The notes below the pieces were generated by a model. The model did no database searches and had not been told where the DNA came from. It saw nothing but the letters and a program-made list of their open reading frames with translations. The position numbers were made by a program, and so were the translations under genes. Below are positions 11,092 through 21,658 of a stretch of 64,000 nt of DNA, piece after piece (the stretch's first letter is position 1; each line of letters begins with the position of its first letter). The DNA comes from Paragordius varius (lineage: Eukaryota; Nematomorpha), in contig OZ176052.1 in the NCBI GenBank assembly GCA_964247055.1, positions 9,610,001-9,674,000 of the forward strand, in the 5' to 3' direction.

Positions 11092-12150
11092 TGAATATCA
11101 AATATTACTATTTCGGTATAAACAGGTCAGCGATCCATAGTAAATATATTTGTGATTGATGTTAAAGCTTATTTAATGGTTTAATAAGAGATTAGGATAA
11201 TACAAATATATTTGAAGTAGGATAATTAATATAATATATTCTCTCCAATAATATGTACAGTTAAATTTCAATTAGTAAATTAATTAAATTTTGACATTAT
11301 CGAAACACAACATAATCATTTTTTGTTGAACAAATGATAATACATAATTTTATAACAACACATGAGAAAGGCACATATATTTATTTTTGTATTTGTGTGT
11401 GACAAAAAATATTTTTTCTATTTTGAAAATAATAGATAAGCTTTTCCAATGCTAACACCGCCGTAGTAATGTTTATAATGATGGTTTTTGAGATTTTTCA
11501 ATGATTTTGTATAAATATATACACATTATTTTTGTAAAACGAAAAACATTGTATTATATAATATATATTATAAAAAATACAACATCACATCTCTTATTGA
11601 TAACTGACTGGGGAAGGAAGAAATCAATAATTGTGAAAAAAAACGAAAATATTATATTAATATGAAATTAAAAAAATTACACAAATTTTGAAATTTTATT
11701 TATAGAACAAATAATATGAATAAATGTTTAAATAGTAGGTATAGGTAGGTAAGTAAATAATAAAAAAGAGTGCTTAAAGGGGAATAAAAAATAGATATAT
11801 ATGGCATGGTAATGCAAAACAATAGTTAAAAATGTCTCCAAAACAAACATGTAAAAAAAACTGTGCGTAAACTTTGTGTTTTATCAACAGGTTGTAGATA
11901 CACATTGTTTGTAAATACAAGCGAATAATTACGCTTCAATACTTATTAATAAGAAATTTTTAATCTTAATTGTCAAAAGTACTTAGTTAAAGCATAATAT
12001 TTATTAGGTTGTATCGGATAATTATTCCCTATACTTATCATATGTAAATTTTTGTTATTAATAAATTTTTTAGATATATATTAGGTGTGTTTATAAGTTT
12101 AAACTATTTTGTTATAAACGTCATTTTAGAGCAATTGTTATTTATTTTCA
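11092..12150. other. Intronic A+T-rich stretch, nothing recognised
   Basis: Upstream of the ATG at 11091. It could hold the promoter and 5' leader of the shorter PDE4 isoform, but no distinct element or repeat stands out. Confidence 0.4.
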
Positions 12151-12345
12151 AAATATTATTCATTGGCTTCTTCACCCGCCCATTTATCAGGTAATAGAAA
12201 AATTTCATCCATGAAAAATTTATTGTGGTATGCGGCAAATCATTCTTCCAAATTATTGCAACGCTGTACTATGCGATTCCCATTGATGCAAAGAGTAGTA
12301 GTACGGAAGAATTTCTCATCGAAGCAATTTTAGGGTGTCTTTCGA
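12150..12345 (-). mobile_element. Possible mariner transposase 3' remnant
   Basis: Minus-strand reading gives DEKFF, then NNLEE-(stop)-FAAYHNKFF, MDEIFLLPDKW and a stop after EEANE. The order 'FF..GI..LPDRW' then a short tail is that of the end of mariner-type transposases. Only this short piece is seen and it carries an in-frame stop, so it is at best a fragment. Confidence 0.35.
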
Positions 12346-12754
12346 GGAGCAAAAAAATTATTTTGTATATTGTGCGCTAATTTTGAGATTTTTCGATACG
12401 AAGCAATTACCTCATAGGTGCAATAAATGACTCGAAAACGCAAAAGCAAACGCCAAGAAAATTCTGATACATTTTTATTAGAAAATATATATTTCCTCAG
12501 GATATATTTATCCGTGAAGTGGTATATAAATATCAATAAAAATTCAGAGATTAATTAACAATTTTTTGTATAGTATGCCTAATAAACCTCAAAATAACTA
12601 AGAATATATGGTATTGAGAGCGGTTTATATAGGATTTGTATATGTTTAATATATAGTTTGAAGAAAAAAGGATCATGAGGCAAAAATATATTATTATTAA
12701 ATCTAATTTTTTTATATCGTTTTTTTAAACTTAATGATTTTTTCCTTTTTTTTG

Positions 12755-13245
12755 ACCGCGGTATTAGCGCGCATTTCTATATCCCAGAGCTAAATCTTGT
12801 AAATACACTACTGGTTTGAAAGCAGTTATAAATTATTATCGAACAATGTTTTCCAGTTAGATAAAAAAGCTTATATTTTATACAGTCTTGCTACTAGACT
12901 CTAAAAAAGGTTAGCTTCAAAATACGATTGAACTAAACAGCTGATTTTAATCAATGAATGTCAAGTTTTGCTGGTAAAATGCAAACTGAAAGCTAACTAA
13001 ATAATTAACATTTTCAAACCAATACCCTTATTGTATTAGCGATTATTAAAAATAAAAGAAAAAAATGGCGGCGAAAAAGTTTCTTTATAATATTATATTT
13101 TCTAAAAATATTGAATTATGCGCCTAAAAGACTAAAAAAAGTTTTTTAAATTGAACCTCCTTAAACACTTTTTAAGATATTTAACTTTTAAATCGCTCTA
13201 GGATACAAAACTACTCCAAAAGGCATAAAGCGTTAAAATGAAGCC
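12755..13245. repeat. Dispersed repeat R1, copy A
   Basis: Shares with 27095-27510, 43175-43392 and 45120-45665 an ordered series of blocks: AGAGCTxAATCT, CAATGTT-TTAGTTAGATAAAAAAGCTTAT, CTAGAxTCTAAA, caaaaxACGATTG, GCTGGTAAAATG, GGCGGCGAAAAA, CCTTAAACACTTTTTAA and ATCGCTCT-GGATxCAAAACTAC. No coding frame; unclassified. Confidence 0.7.
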
Positions 13246-14700
13246 ATGTTAAATTGAAAACGTAAATTAAATGTTTATATTTCAAAAATATTTTAACGCA
13301 TATAAAATAATAGGTATGTATATAAATAGTTGGTATCACTTAATAATATAATAATTAGTATGAACTTAATCCACATGTATTTCCATGTATAATTCCTCCT
13401 TTTTTCAACTTACTAGATAATTCCTTAACTATTTGGCGATGGCAAAAGTTTTCCCCCTCTTTCCAATTTTTAAGTCTTTTCCAAAGATGCTGTTATATTT
13501 AAATTCTGTGACCTCTTATTTTGTTAACATTTCTAGATTGATGCTGTCCTTATTTATAATTTTTTTAAATGTTTCATTTTACCCTTATCTGACCCTTTTA
13601 TATATATATATATATATATATTCCTCTAACATCATATTTTAAACGCAGCAATAATGTTTTTTCTTTGATATCAATGCCCAATTTCGAAAGTACATTTGCT
13701 ACAGGCATTTCACTTAGTTTTTCTGATGGTAATATTCTTTTTTCCTCCAACTTTTCGGTTTATTGCTGTTTTAACCATAACAATGGTCTGTTTTACGTCT
13801 GATGTGTGGCGCCCTTTATGTCAATTTGGAAGTTTAAAAAAGTGTTCACCGCTATTTTACTTGTCCTGTGTAATGCATTTTTTAAGATAGATATTTTCAT
13901 GAATTTCTCTTTTAGTAGCGTTATTTTAATTTTCTAATTTTATAAGGGAGACGAGCCTAGTATAATCTCAAATAAAACTTTTGATCCTTCTTTTACCTAT
14001 CCGCAGGCCATCTGTTATATCTAAATTTCTTATTAATAATTTGTGCACATGTTAAACGGGTTTATTGAAAAAACTTATTGATTTTCATAACATAATGAAT
14101 CAATTTACTAATGTTTCCAAAAAATCCATTTTAAAATTAAAAGGGAAATTTGAGAATTATGTTCTTTATACGACTATTTTTTCCATCTTGACATATAAAA
14201 AATAATTTAAAACATCCTTATTTATTCGCCTAAAAAATTATCGTTAATGCACGGTTATAGGATTGTTGAAAACTCTTAGGAGCGGTTTTTAAAATTTTGT
14301 CCAGACTTTTTAATCAAAAATTTGGAATAAGCTGATGGTTATATATCGTAGTGCGTATAAATTATGGCAAAAAATGGAGTTTTTGAAATTTAGTTGTGGA
14401 TAAGCCTCTCCCAGCTTTCAGATTTTTGAAATGGGCACCACGCTGCATTAAGGGAAATAAACCCCAAAAAATATTCCTGAATAATTTAATAAAAATGTTA
14501 TTAGTAAATCGAATTATCTGGTTGGAAATAAGTAAAGTAATATCATAAATTATATGTTTATGGTTCAATGAGCTTCGAAAAATCAGTAATGTAAAATGAA
14601 AATTTGATGTATATATAAAAAATAGTTCCGATCATAATTAGATAGTATAATTAGCAAACAATTGGATAAGTGTACGTTAGGTTATATATTTATTTTAATA
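13246..14700. other. Intronic stretch without recognised gene
   Basis: T-rich sequence in the large PDE4 intron. It has several open frames but none with codon structure or family similarity I can support. Confidence 0.35.
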
Positions 14701-16380
14701 CTAGCCGGCCCTGTAACGCTTCGCTGTGACGTAGTCTCATCGATATTTATTATTAATAATTTGCAATAAATAGAGGTAATGGAGATATTAATGAAAATAT
14801 TAAATAAAAAAATGTCTTTAATTATTCTTTTACGGGTTTTTGCATATGCTTAAAGATTGTTTACTCGAAATTGACCATATTTAAACTGTCCCTTATGAAA
14901 GTTAATAATTAACTATCATTGGATTTAATTTAAGATTTTCGTTTAACAAAATTATGGTTAAAAGTTTTATTTTGAAATTACGGTCACACAGCTGGGATCA
15001 GGGAATATAAAAAGTAACTCATTTTTATCCCTTTTTAAAGGTAAGAATTATATACAAATTTGCCAGAAATGTGTTTAACTGAACTCGTATGTCTTTTTAA
15101 TTTTTAAATCATCTCCCAAACCACGCCATTTTTGTATGGCGTCTCAGTTTTAAACCGGTAGACCCCTTCCCATAGACCTATATGGAAAAGCGTTGAGTTA
15201 AATTTTTTGCCTTTATAAGGCAAATTATTTGGAATCATCTTTGATACCATCGTTGCATGGGGTTTTCGAAAAAATACCTCAACATTAAATAATCGTTATG
15301 TAATGGCGTATTTTTAGGAGCATAAAGGCCCTAAATTAACGGCTGATTAAAAAAAGCCCGACCTTAATTTTTATCTAGTTACGGGTAATAAATCATTTAA
15401 TGATTTCATATGGCCTCATAAATTTTCTGTAAATTAGTTCCAAAACAACGCAATTTCTATATAGTGGCGCAGTTTTTGGCGGGTAGCTCCTTACCCAGGG
15501 GGTAAAAAAAGCGTTGGGCAAATATTGTGCCTTTACATGGGGAATATCTGGAATTATCATGGTTTCCATATGTTCCTATTAGACATCTGAAATTTGGCTC
15601 CAAAGGCATGCAATTTTGATGTGGTGGCGCAGTTTTAGGCGGGTAGCTCCCTACCCAGAGGCTAATACAAAAAAGCGCTTGATTAAAATTTTTGCCTTTT
15701 TACGGAAAATACCTGGAATCATGAATGATTCCATATGCTCTCATTAGTTTTTGGGCGTGAAGGGCCTTATTATAAGGCTAATTTTAAAAAACCGCACGAT
15801 CTAAATTTTTGCCTGGTTACAGGTAATATTTTAAGCAGTTATTGAACTGATATGGCCCGATAGGTTTTCTGAAATTTAGTCCCAAAAGTATGCTATTTCG
15901 ATATGACGGATCAGTTTTTAGCGGGTAGCTCCCTACCCGGCAGCTAATATAAAAGAAACGCACGACTAAAATTTTTTCCTTTTAACAGGGAATACCTGGA
16001 ATCCTTATTGAATTTTTACGGTCCCATACTTTGGGCGAAAAATAGATTCATATAATTATTTTTGTGGACTTTGTTTTTTGAAAAAAATGGCATTTTACGG
16101 GGGCAGCGGGTAATAAGAGGGCCTAAATTAAAAAAGCGAGCCGACTAGTTCGGCGCAATCGAAAATAAGTAAAAAAATCATATTTGAAATTGAATGGTCC
16201 AACACGTTTTTCGGAAAATTGTCTCAAAGACACGATTTTTGTGGACTTCTGTTTTCAAAAAAAACCGTTTTTTACACGGGGTGGGCCCTAGCCTAATTCA
16301 AAAAAAGGCGAAGCTATGGTCGGGGCATTCATTAATGATTGATTTGAATGGGTCCGGTTTTCCGGAAACAAATCACAAAG
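14700..16380. repeat. Degenerate higher-order tandem repeat
   Basis: Begins CTAGCCGGCCCTGTAACGCT, after which a unit of roughly 140 bp recurs at about 15110, 15435, 15595 and 15875. Each has GCAxTTTxGATxTGG, GGCGCAGTTTTxGGCGGGTA, GCTCCxTACCCAG, AAAAAGCG and TTGCCTTTxACxGGxAATA then TGGAATCAT. A second unit (AGGGCCTxAATTAxGGCT ... GGTTACGGGTAAT) alternates with it at about 15320 and 15760. The G+C is higher than the surroundings. Class unknown. Confidence 0.7.
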
Positions 16381-16480
16381 CCAACATTTTCCATTTTAAT
16401 AAATATATAATCTACAAAGGTAGTTCGAGAAAAATCAAATCATATCTAATATATATTTGTTATTTTAATGAAATGATTTT

Positions 16481-18162
16481 CAGACACTCTGGTGAGAATG
16501 ATAATTAAGATTCGAGCAAATAAATTTTAAATTTGAAAATTATCTTTCTACACTGGCCTAAAAAATTAGTAATATATAGAATACTTGGGATGCCTTTCCC
16601 AAAATTATCTTGTCAAGTATATATTCGCGATTTTGAAACTTTCCCCATGATTGCCAAATTTTTGTGGAGGTGGATACAAATGAAATTTTAAAATCAAATA
16701 TTATATCCTTTGACTTTGTTATTGTCTCAGTGTTGATTTTTCTTATTAAATACGATTCAAAATTATCGCCCATTTCCATTAAATTTTATGGCTTACTTTA
16801 TTCGACTTCATAAGTTTATGAGGAGCCAATAATTTCCTTCAGTGCATTTTCCCTCGTATAAGAGTTTCCCTTTAAAACGAAGATCCAAACTGAGCAAACA
16901 TTTGATTATAAACTATTTTTCAACTGATCTACCTCGAACAATATTTTTCAGATATCGAAAACAAGTCAGTGGCCTTTTTACAAGGCCATAAGAGGTCTTT
17001 ACCCTCTCGACCTGCTCCCAATCTGTTATCTTTGACCAACAATCTAAATTGGCTATTTTATGTATTATTACAACATTAAAAATACGTAATCGTTCTATCA
17101 TGAGATATATCGAGCTTCATCCTGTTATATCCAAGAGAGCTTGCTGAGCCCCAATCATAACTACTTGAGCCGTGTAAGATGGTCGCAAAGTTTTTGAAAT
17201 CTTACGCTCTTTCAATAAATGTCATTTTGGAATTTAAAAATCATTTCTCCCCCTTGGGAATATATGTGGCACATATAGTGAAGCTAATATATATATTTTA
17301 ATAAGTTAGATAACCAATTTTAAAATTCTAACTGAAGTAGCTCAGATGATTAATTCCATTATTTTTTGTTCATCAGATTTTAAATTGCATTAATTGTAAA
17401 AGTGCTCAAGATCTCAAAAACTTTGCGAAAACCATCCTAGACGACTCAATTGGGTATGGCAGCAAGCTCTCTTGGATATAACAAGATGGAGCTGGATAGC
17501 ACGAATGCGTATATATAATATAATAATATTACATAAACAGCCATTAGATTGTTGGTCAGAAATGACTTGGGAGCAGGTTGAGAGGTTAAAGACTTCTTAT
17601 GGTCTTGTAAAAAGGCCACTGACTCGTTTTCGATATCTTAAAAAGGTTATAATTTGAGTTGGATGAGTTGAAAAATAGTTGTATGTTGGAATGTTTGCTC
17701 AGTAGAAAGCAGCAATTCTTAAAAATCAACCGAATGCTTTCCAGTGTATTTGGATCCTTAAAGGGGAACTTTCATACGAGGAAAATACACTGCAAAAAAT
17801 ACCTTATTGGTTCTTCATAGACGTATTACGTCGAATAAAGTAAGTCTAAATTCAATGTATGGGCGATGATTTTGAATTGTATTTAATGAGGAAAAATGAA
17901 CACTCAAACAATAAAAATTCATAAAGGATATAATATTTGATTTTGATAGAACTTCATTTGTATCCACCTTCACAAAAATTTGTGTATTACGGGAACATCT
18001 AAAGTTTAAATATCGCGAATCGTATAATCTTGCCAAAATAATTATGCGAATACCGGCATCCAAGCATTCTATATACTAATACTTAAGGTCAGTGTAGAAA
18101 GATCATTTTCAATAAAGGTTATTTGTTCGAATATTAGATCATCATTGTCACTAGAGAGTCTG
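16481..18162. repeat. 1.7-kb imperfect palindrome (two inverted arms of about 700 bp)
   Basis: Left arm about 16481-17220, right arm about 17400-18162, with a loop between. The outer ends pair (CAGACACTCTGGTGAGAATG against the complement of CATTGTCACTAGAGAGTCTG). Both arms carry CTTTCTACACTGGCC, a TATCCAAGAGAGCTTGCTG block, GGTCTTTACCCTCTCGACCT (and mirror) and AAAGTTTTTGAxATCTT. By eye the arms look roughly 80-85% alike. Each arm has short open frames sharing KTSYGLVKRPLT, but no family is recognised. Confidence 0.85.
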
Positions 18163-18553
18163 ACAGCCATCAGTTAAAAACGTTTTGGAACCGGTTCCAA
18201 ATTTAGGCTCAGGTTCCAAACCCTGGTATTGTTAATGTCATGTTCAGTATTCTCTTATATACAAAAATAAAAATTTGTACTTTTCGATTAATCCATTCAA
18301 AAATGTATATATTTCTACCTATACGCCATTAAAGAACCAAAATGTACTAATAGGCAATTTTTAATAATGCATAAATTGATACAAATTTTAACCATAACTT
18401 GTCCAAATTTCCTTAATCCAATACTGATATATATATATTACATAACATCCGCCAAAATTTATATAAATATTATATTATTTATATTCTCCACACACATACC
18501 TATTCACCCGATTGAGTGCGTTTAGGGTTAAAAATAAGCGCTAAAATTCTTAC

Positions 18554-19830
18554 ATAATAGGTTTTCGTGCAGTCAAATAGCTTGTTCCGACATTCGAGCC
18601 ACCCGAAGAAGACCAAGAACCCTTCGAAGATGCACTTCGAGGTGGAAATGAAATTCCATCCGTCCTGTAAATAAAGGATTCTCGTCTTGAGTTCACCATA
18701 TTACTGCCTAGTGTTGGGGTTGGGGAAGCTAACAATGAGGTATTACTTCCTAGAGTTGACTTTGTCCCATGAGAGATTGGTGAATGTTGATGTAATTCAT
18801 CTAAAAAACAATTCTTTATGAAATTATTGTTCAAATATAAAGGAGATCACCACAAATATTTATATGATTTGTCATATTAAATTGTTGAATGTAAGATTCT
18901 AAAGAATCTTTTAGTGTATTTTAGCTATTATTCTATAAGATAAGATAAAAGGAAAATAAGTTAGGCTCAAAATTGGTTAATATTTATGTTTGATATATTC
19001 TTCATTTATTTTATTAACGGTTAAACTGAACCCGAACGATCGATAAGAGGTGTAAAATATTTTTCATATTTTGCCAGTACTTTTTTAATTCAACCGCACA
19101 ATTGTTTACAAATGCGGAATTAGTTTATGGACTTCCTTTTTAATTGGTTCAGGACCAATATACCCCCCCCCCCCCCCCTTGAGTCAAATTTACGAAAAGT
19201 GAAAACATATTATATATGCTTTGCTGTAATAGGCTTTCATAAAATTCAAATCGGGTTTTCCACAATAATGATTCGTATGATAAAAGTTTTTTTTTCAAAC
19301 CAAGAGTCGAGATAAGCACTTAAGTGTTCTCAGAAGGGTAACCATTTATTTGGAATTAGTCATGAACGTCCGCGTTCCTTTACGAAAATGCAAAAATTCG
19401 ACTCAATGATTTGAATTAGATTTCAAATTGGTATTATTAAATGTTTTTTAAAATTTAATCAAAACTATTATTAATCCAGTAGATTAAGCATAAAAGGTCA
19501 ATTAATTTTAAAATTACAGGAAATACAAAAATCATTGTGATAACCGTAATTTATTAAATTTACTATATTTTTGGTTTACATTTACCATTCTGCTTTTAAA
19601 AATATCCGATAACCTTTCATATTTAAATGAATACCAATCATCTAATAAATTGTAAAATGTAAACCCAAACATTACCATTAAAAAATTTATTATCATCTTC
19701 GGTATCACTTGCAGTTACTAGAATTATGCAATCATTAGGGTTTTTTAGAAAACTATGTTGGTCATATACTGGTTTGTGTGTGAAAGATGGAGAATTTATT
19801 GGTTGATTTGAACTTGGACAATCTTTTTCT
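18554..19830 (-). CDS. PDE4: PDE4 upstream long-isoform exons with canonical UCR1 start (partial)
   Basis: Two exons. The 19830-19676 exon reads EKDCPSSNQPIN...LVTASDTEDDNKFFN and ends in phase 1. The 18800-18554 exon begins with the rest of that codon, continues DELHQHSPISHGT, and holds VNSRRESFIYRTDGISFPP, a near-exact match to the UCR1 start of PDE4 (RRESFLYRSD, with the PKA serine). The second exon ends in phase 2 at AT|GTAAGA, so it joins the acceptor at 10065 to give [16 protein letters not shown]. The exon at 19830 begins mid-codon, so at least one more 5' exon must exist; I could not find it in the rest of the window. The intron to 10065 is about 8.5 kb and is full of repeats. Confidence 0.85.
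19163..19178. repeat. C16 homopolymer
   Basis: Sixteen consecutive C in A+T-rich sequence, about 360 bases below the 18800-18554 PDE4 exon's acceptor and inside the intron between the two upstream PDE4 exons. Confidence 0.95.
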
Positions 19831-20307
19831 CTATTATCAATAAAAATATCAATAAAAATTTAAAGGTAATTTTTAAGTTATTTTAATACAAAATCTTGCA
19901 TCCATTTCAAAGCACTTAAAATCCTTGAAAACAAAAGGACCTTATTTTTCATGTAATTTTTGAAATCCATCGATATTATTCCCATTATTAAACGATGTAA
20001 AGAATAAAACAAGCTAAAAATTAGGATAAATATCTAATTTAAAAATTTACATTAATATTTAATCATATGGAAAGCAACTAATATCAAAATTTAATTAAAT
20101 CTTGATTAAAATTATTTTTGTGAAAATCCGATCTTTTTCATTTGCATGTTAATACCAATTTTTATTAAATTTAACAAAATTTCATATAAAGCACTTAATA
20201 TTAGAAAAAATTGTAAAACTTTTCCAAAGTAAATATAGGTTTTATATGTGAAATTATGCATCAATTATAGTTTAAAAAAATGATACCTTGTGTTTTAAGC
20301 GTTTAAT
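19831..20307. other. Non-coding stretch upstream of the last visible PDE4 exon
   Basis: A+T-rich, with no recognised exon or repeat. The missing 5' PDE4 exon must lie at or beyond here. Confidence 0.3.
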
Positions 20308-20315
20308 ATTTAGAT

Positions 20316-20596
20316 CAAGGTTGTCGAATACGCGGCCTTCTGAGAGACTTTATGTGCGGCTCGTGAAAAATTTGCAAATTCGTAATTTGCAAACACTAAA
20401 TCTTAGTAAAATTGATATTTCTTAAACAATTTTTTTGATTAAGTCTAACCAATTAACAAAAATAAAAAAAGATGTTATATCGTGATGGTTAACTAATAAA
20501 TTATTTATGAATGCCCATACACTTTTTGAATGTGGTCCTTCGAATTTTTCGAATCAAAAATGCGGCCAGCGAAACAATTTGCGTTGAACGCCCCTG
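20316..20596. mobile_element. Non-autonomous hAT element with perfect 8-bp target-site duplication
   Basis: A 281-bp element bounded by ATTTAGAT at 20308-20315 and again at 20597-20604. Ends: CAAGGTTGTCGAATACGCGG on the left, GCGTTGAACGCCCCTG on the right. Subterminal GCGGC-CGxGAAA motifs near both ends are typical of hAT 'CAGGGGTGTC..GCGGCCC' families. No coding capacity. Confidence 0.88.
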
Positions 20597-20608
20597 ATTT
20601 AGATTATA

Positions 20609-20899
20609 CAGTAAAAAGTGAAATTATACGGATAAAACGTAAAAATGTAAGGACAATTATTTTTTTTAAAAGACAACCATACTTTTTAGAACCTTAATTT
20701 TTAATATATAAAATATTTAAATACAATCGTAAATTACATAATTGATTGTACTACCAATTTACATTTCTATTATATATTTTGCAGTTTAAAACAATCATTT
20801 ATATATAAAAAAAATCAAGATTCAAAAAATATAGTTGTCTTTTAGAAAAGAATATTTTTATATTTTTACATTGTGTCCGTATAATTTCAATTTTTACTG
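20609..20899. mobile_element. Best-preserved MITE of the CAGTAAAA/TATACGGA family
   Basis: A 291-bp element between TA dinucleotides. Left: CAGTAAAAAGTGAAATTATA then CGGATAAAACGTAAAAATGT. Right: ACATTGTGTCCGTATAATTT then CAATTTTTACTG. Inner arms (AGACAACCATACTTTTT against AAAATATAGTTGTCTTTTA) also pair. Sits two bases beyond the hAT element's right duplication. Confidence 0.9.
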
Positions 20900-21410
20900 T
20901 AATTATAAAAAATCCAAATCTTTAACTTCTATCGCAAAATTAATTTCATATTTTTGTGTTTTCGCATCGTATCTTGGTTTATGTTTAAAATCCTATTTAT
21001 AATTTAGAAAAAGTGATTATTTAAATGGGTTATTAATATTTATTTGATTGTAGAGATCATGCAAAATGAATAGAAAAAATCTCGTTTATGTATTATTACA
21101 TGCATGATGTTTGAAAACTAAGTTTCCCTTGTAATTAAATTGTTTTAAGATAGCGTCAATGATTGACTTGGCAGGAATAAAATTGGGTATAACACGATAT
21201 ATAGTAATAAACTTAAATAATGCCGTATAGAGTTAATTATTAGTATTGCCAAGGATTCAACCGATATCTTATCCTGATGTTTTAGCAAAAACCGTTTTAA
21301 ATTGGAACAAACTGGTTCTAGCCAAGAGAATGAACTTTGGTTTTCAATCGCAAGTTTGAAAATAAAATAGGTGTTTCCCCTATGTTTTTTAAATATGATA
21401 TACCCTCGAA

Positions 21411-21658
21411 CAATTCAAATACACCCTTAAACAATTTTAATTGACCCTAAAAATAAGTTATGTGTTTTCGGGCAAATATAACTCTTCATTATTAATGTGA
21501 TTTATTTTTGTATGGCATAGTCTATTATTTTTTTAGTAGAATGCTTATAAATTTTATTTTTTAAAAAAATAAAAAAATATAGCTAGTTATTCTAAAACTC
21601 ATAATTTTTTAGAGTGAAGAATTGTTTGAGGGTAAATTTGAATTGTAAATGGTGTGTT
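21411..21658. mobile_element. MITE with subterminal TTGAATTGTTTAAGGGT repeats, copy 1
   Basis: Left end holds CCTCGAACAATTCAAATACA then CCCTTAAACAATTTTAATTG; right end holds AGAATTGTTTGAGGGTAAAT then TTGAATTGTAAATGG. Same family as 54504-54802 and 63259-63512, but with the outermost left block missing. Confidence 0.75.

Noticed and set aside
10898-11140. Plus-strand frame opposite the PDE4 alternative first exon
   Set aside because: Antisense shadow of a coding exon with its own splice and phase support on the minus strand.
13433-13642. Plus-strand frame starting MAMAKVFPLF
   Set aside because: The later part is translated TA microsatellite, with no conserved neighbour exon or family match.
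16913-17657. Two small genes sharing KTSYGLVKRPLT
   Set aside because: They are mirror-image readings of the arms of one palindrome, each short and interrupted. Treated as repeat content.
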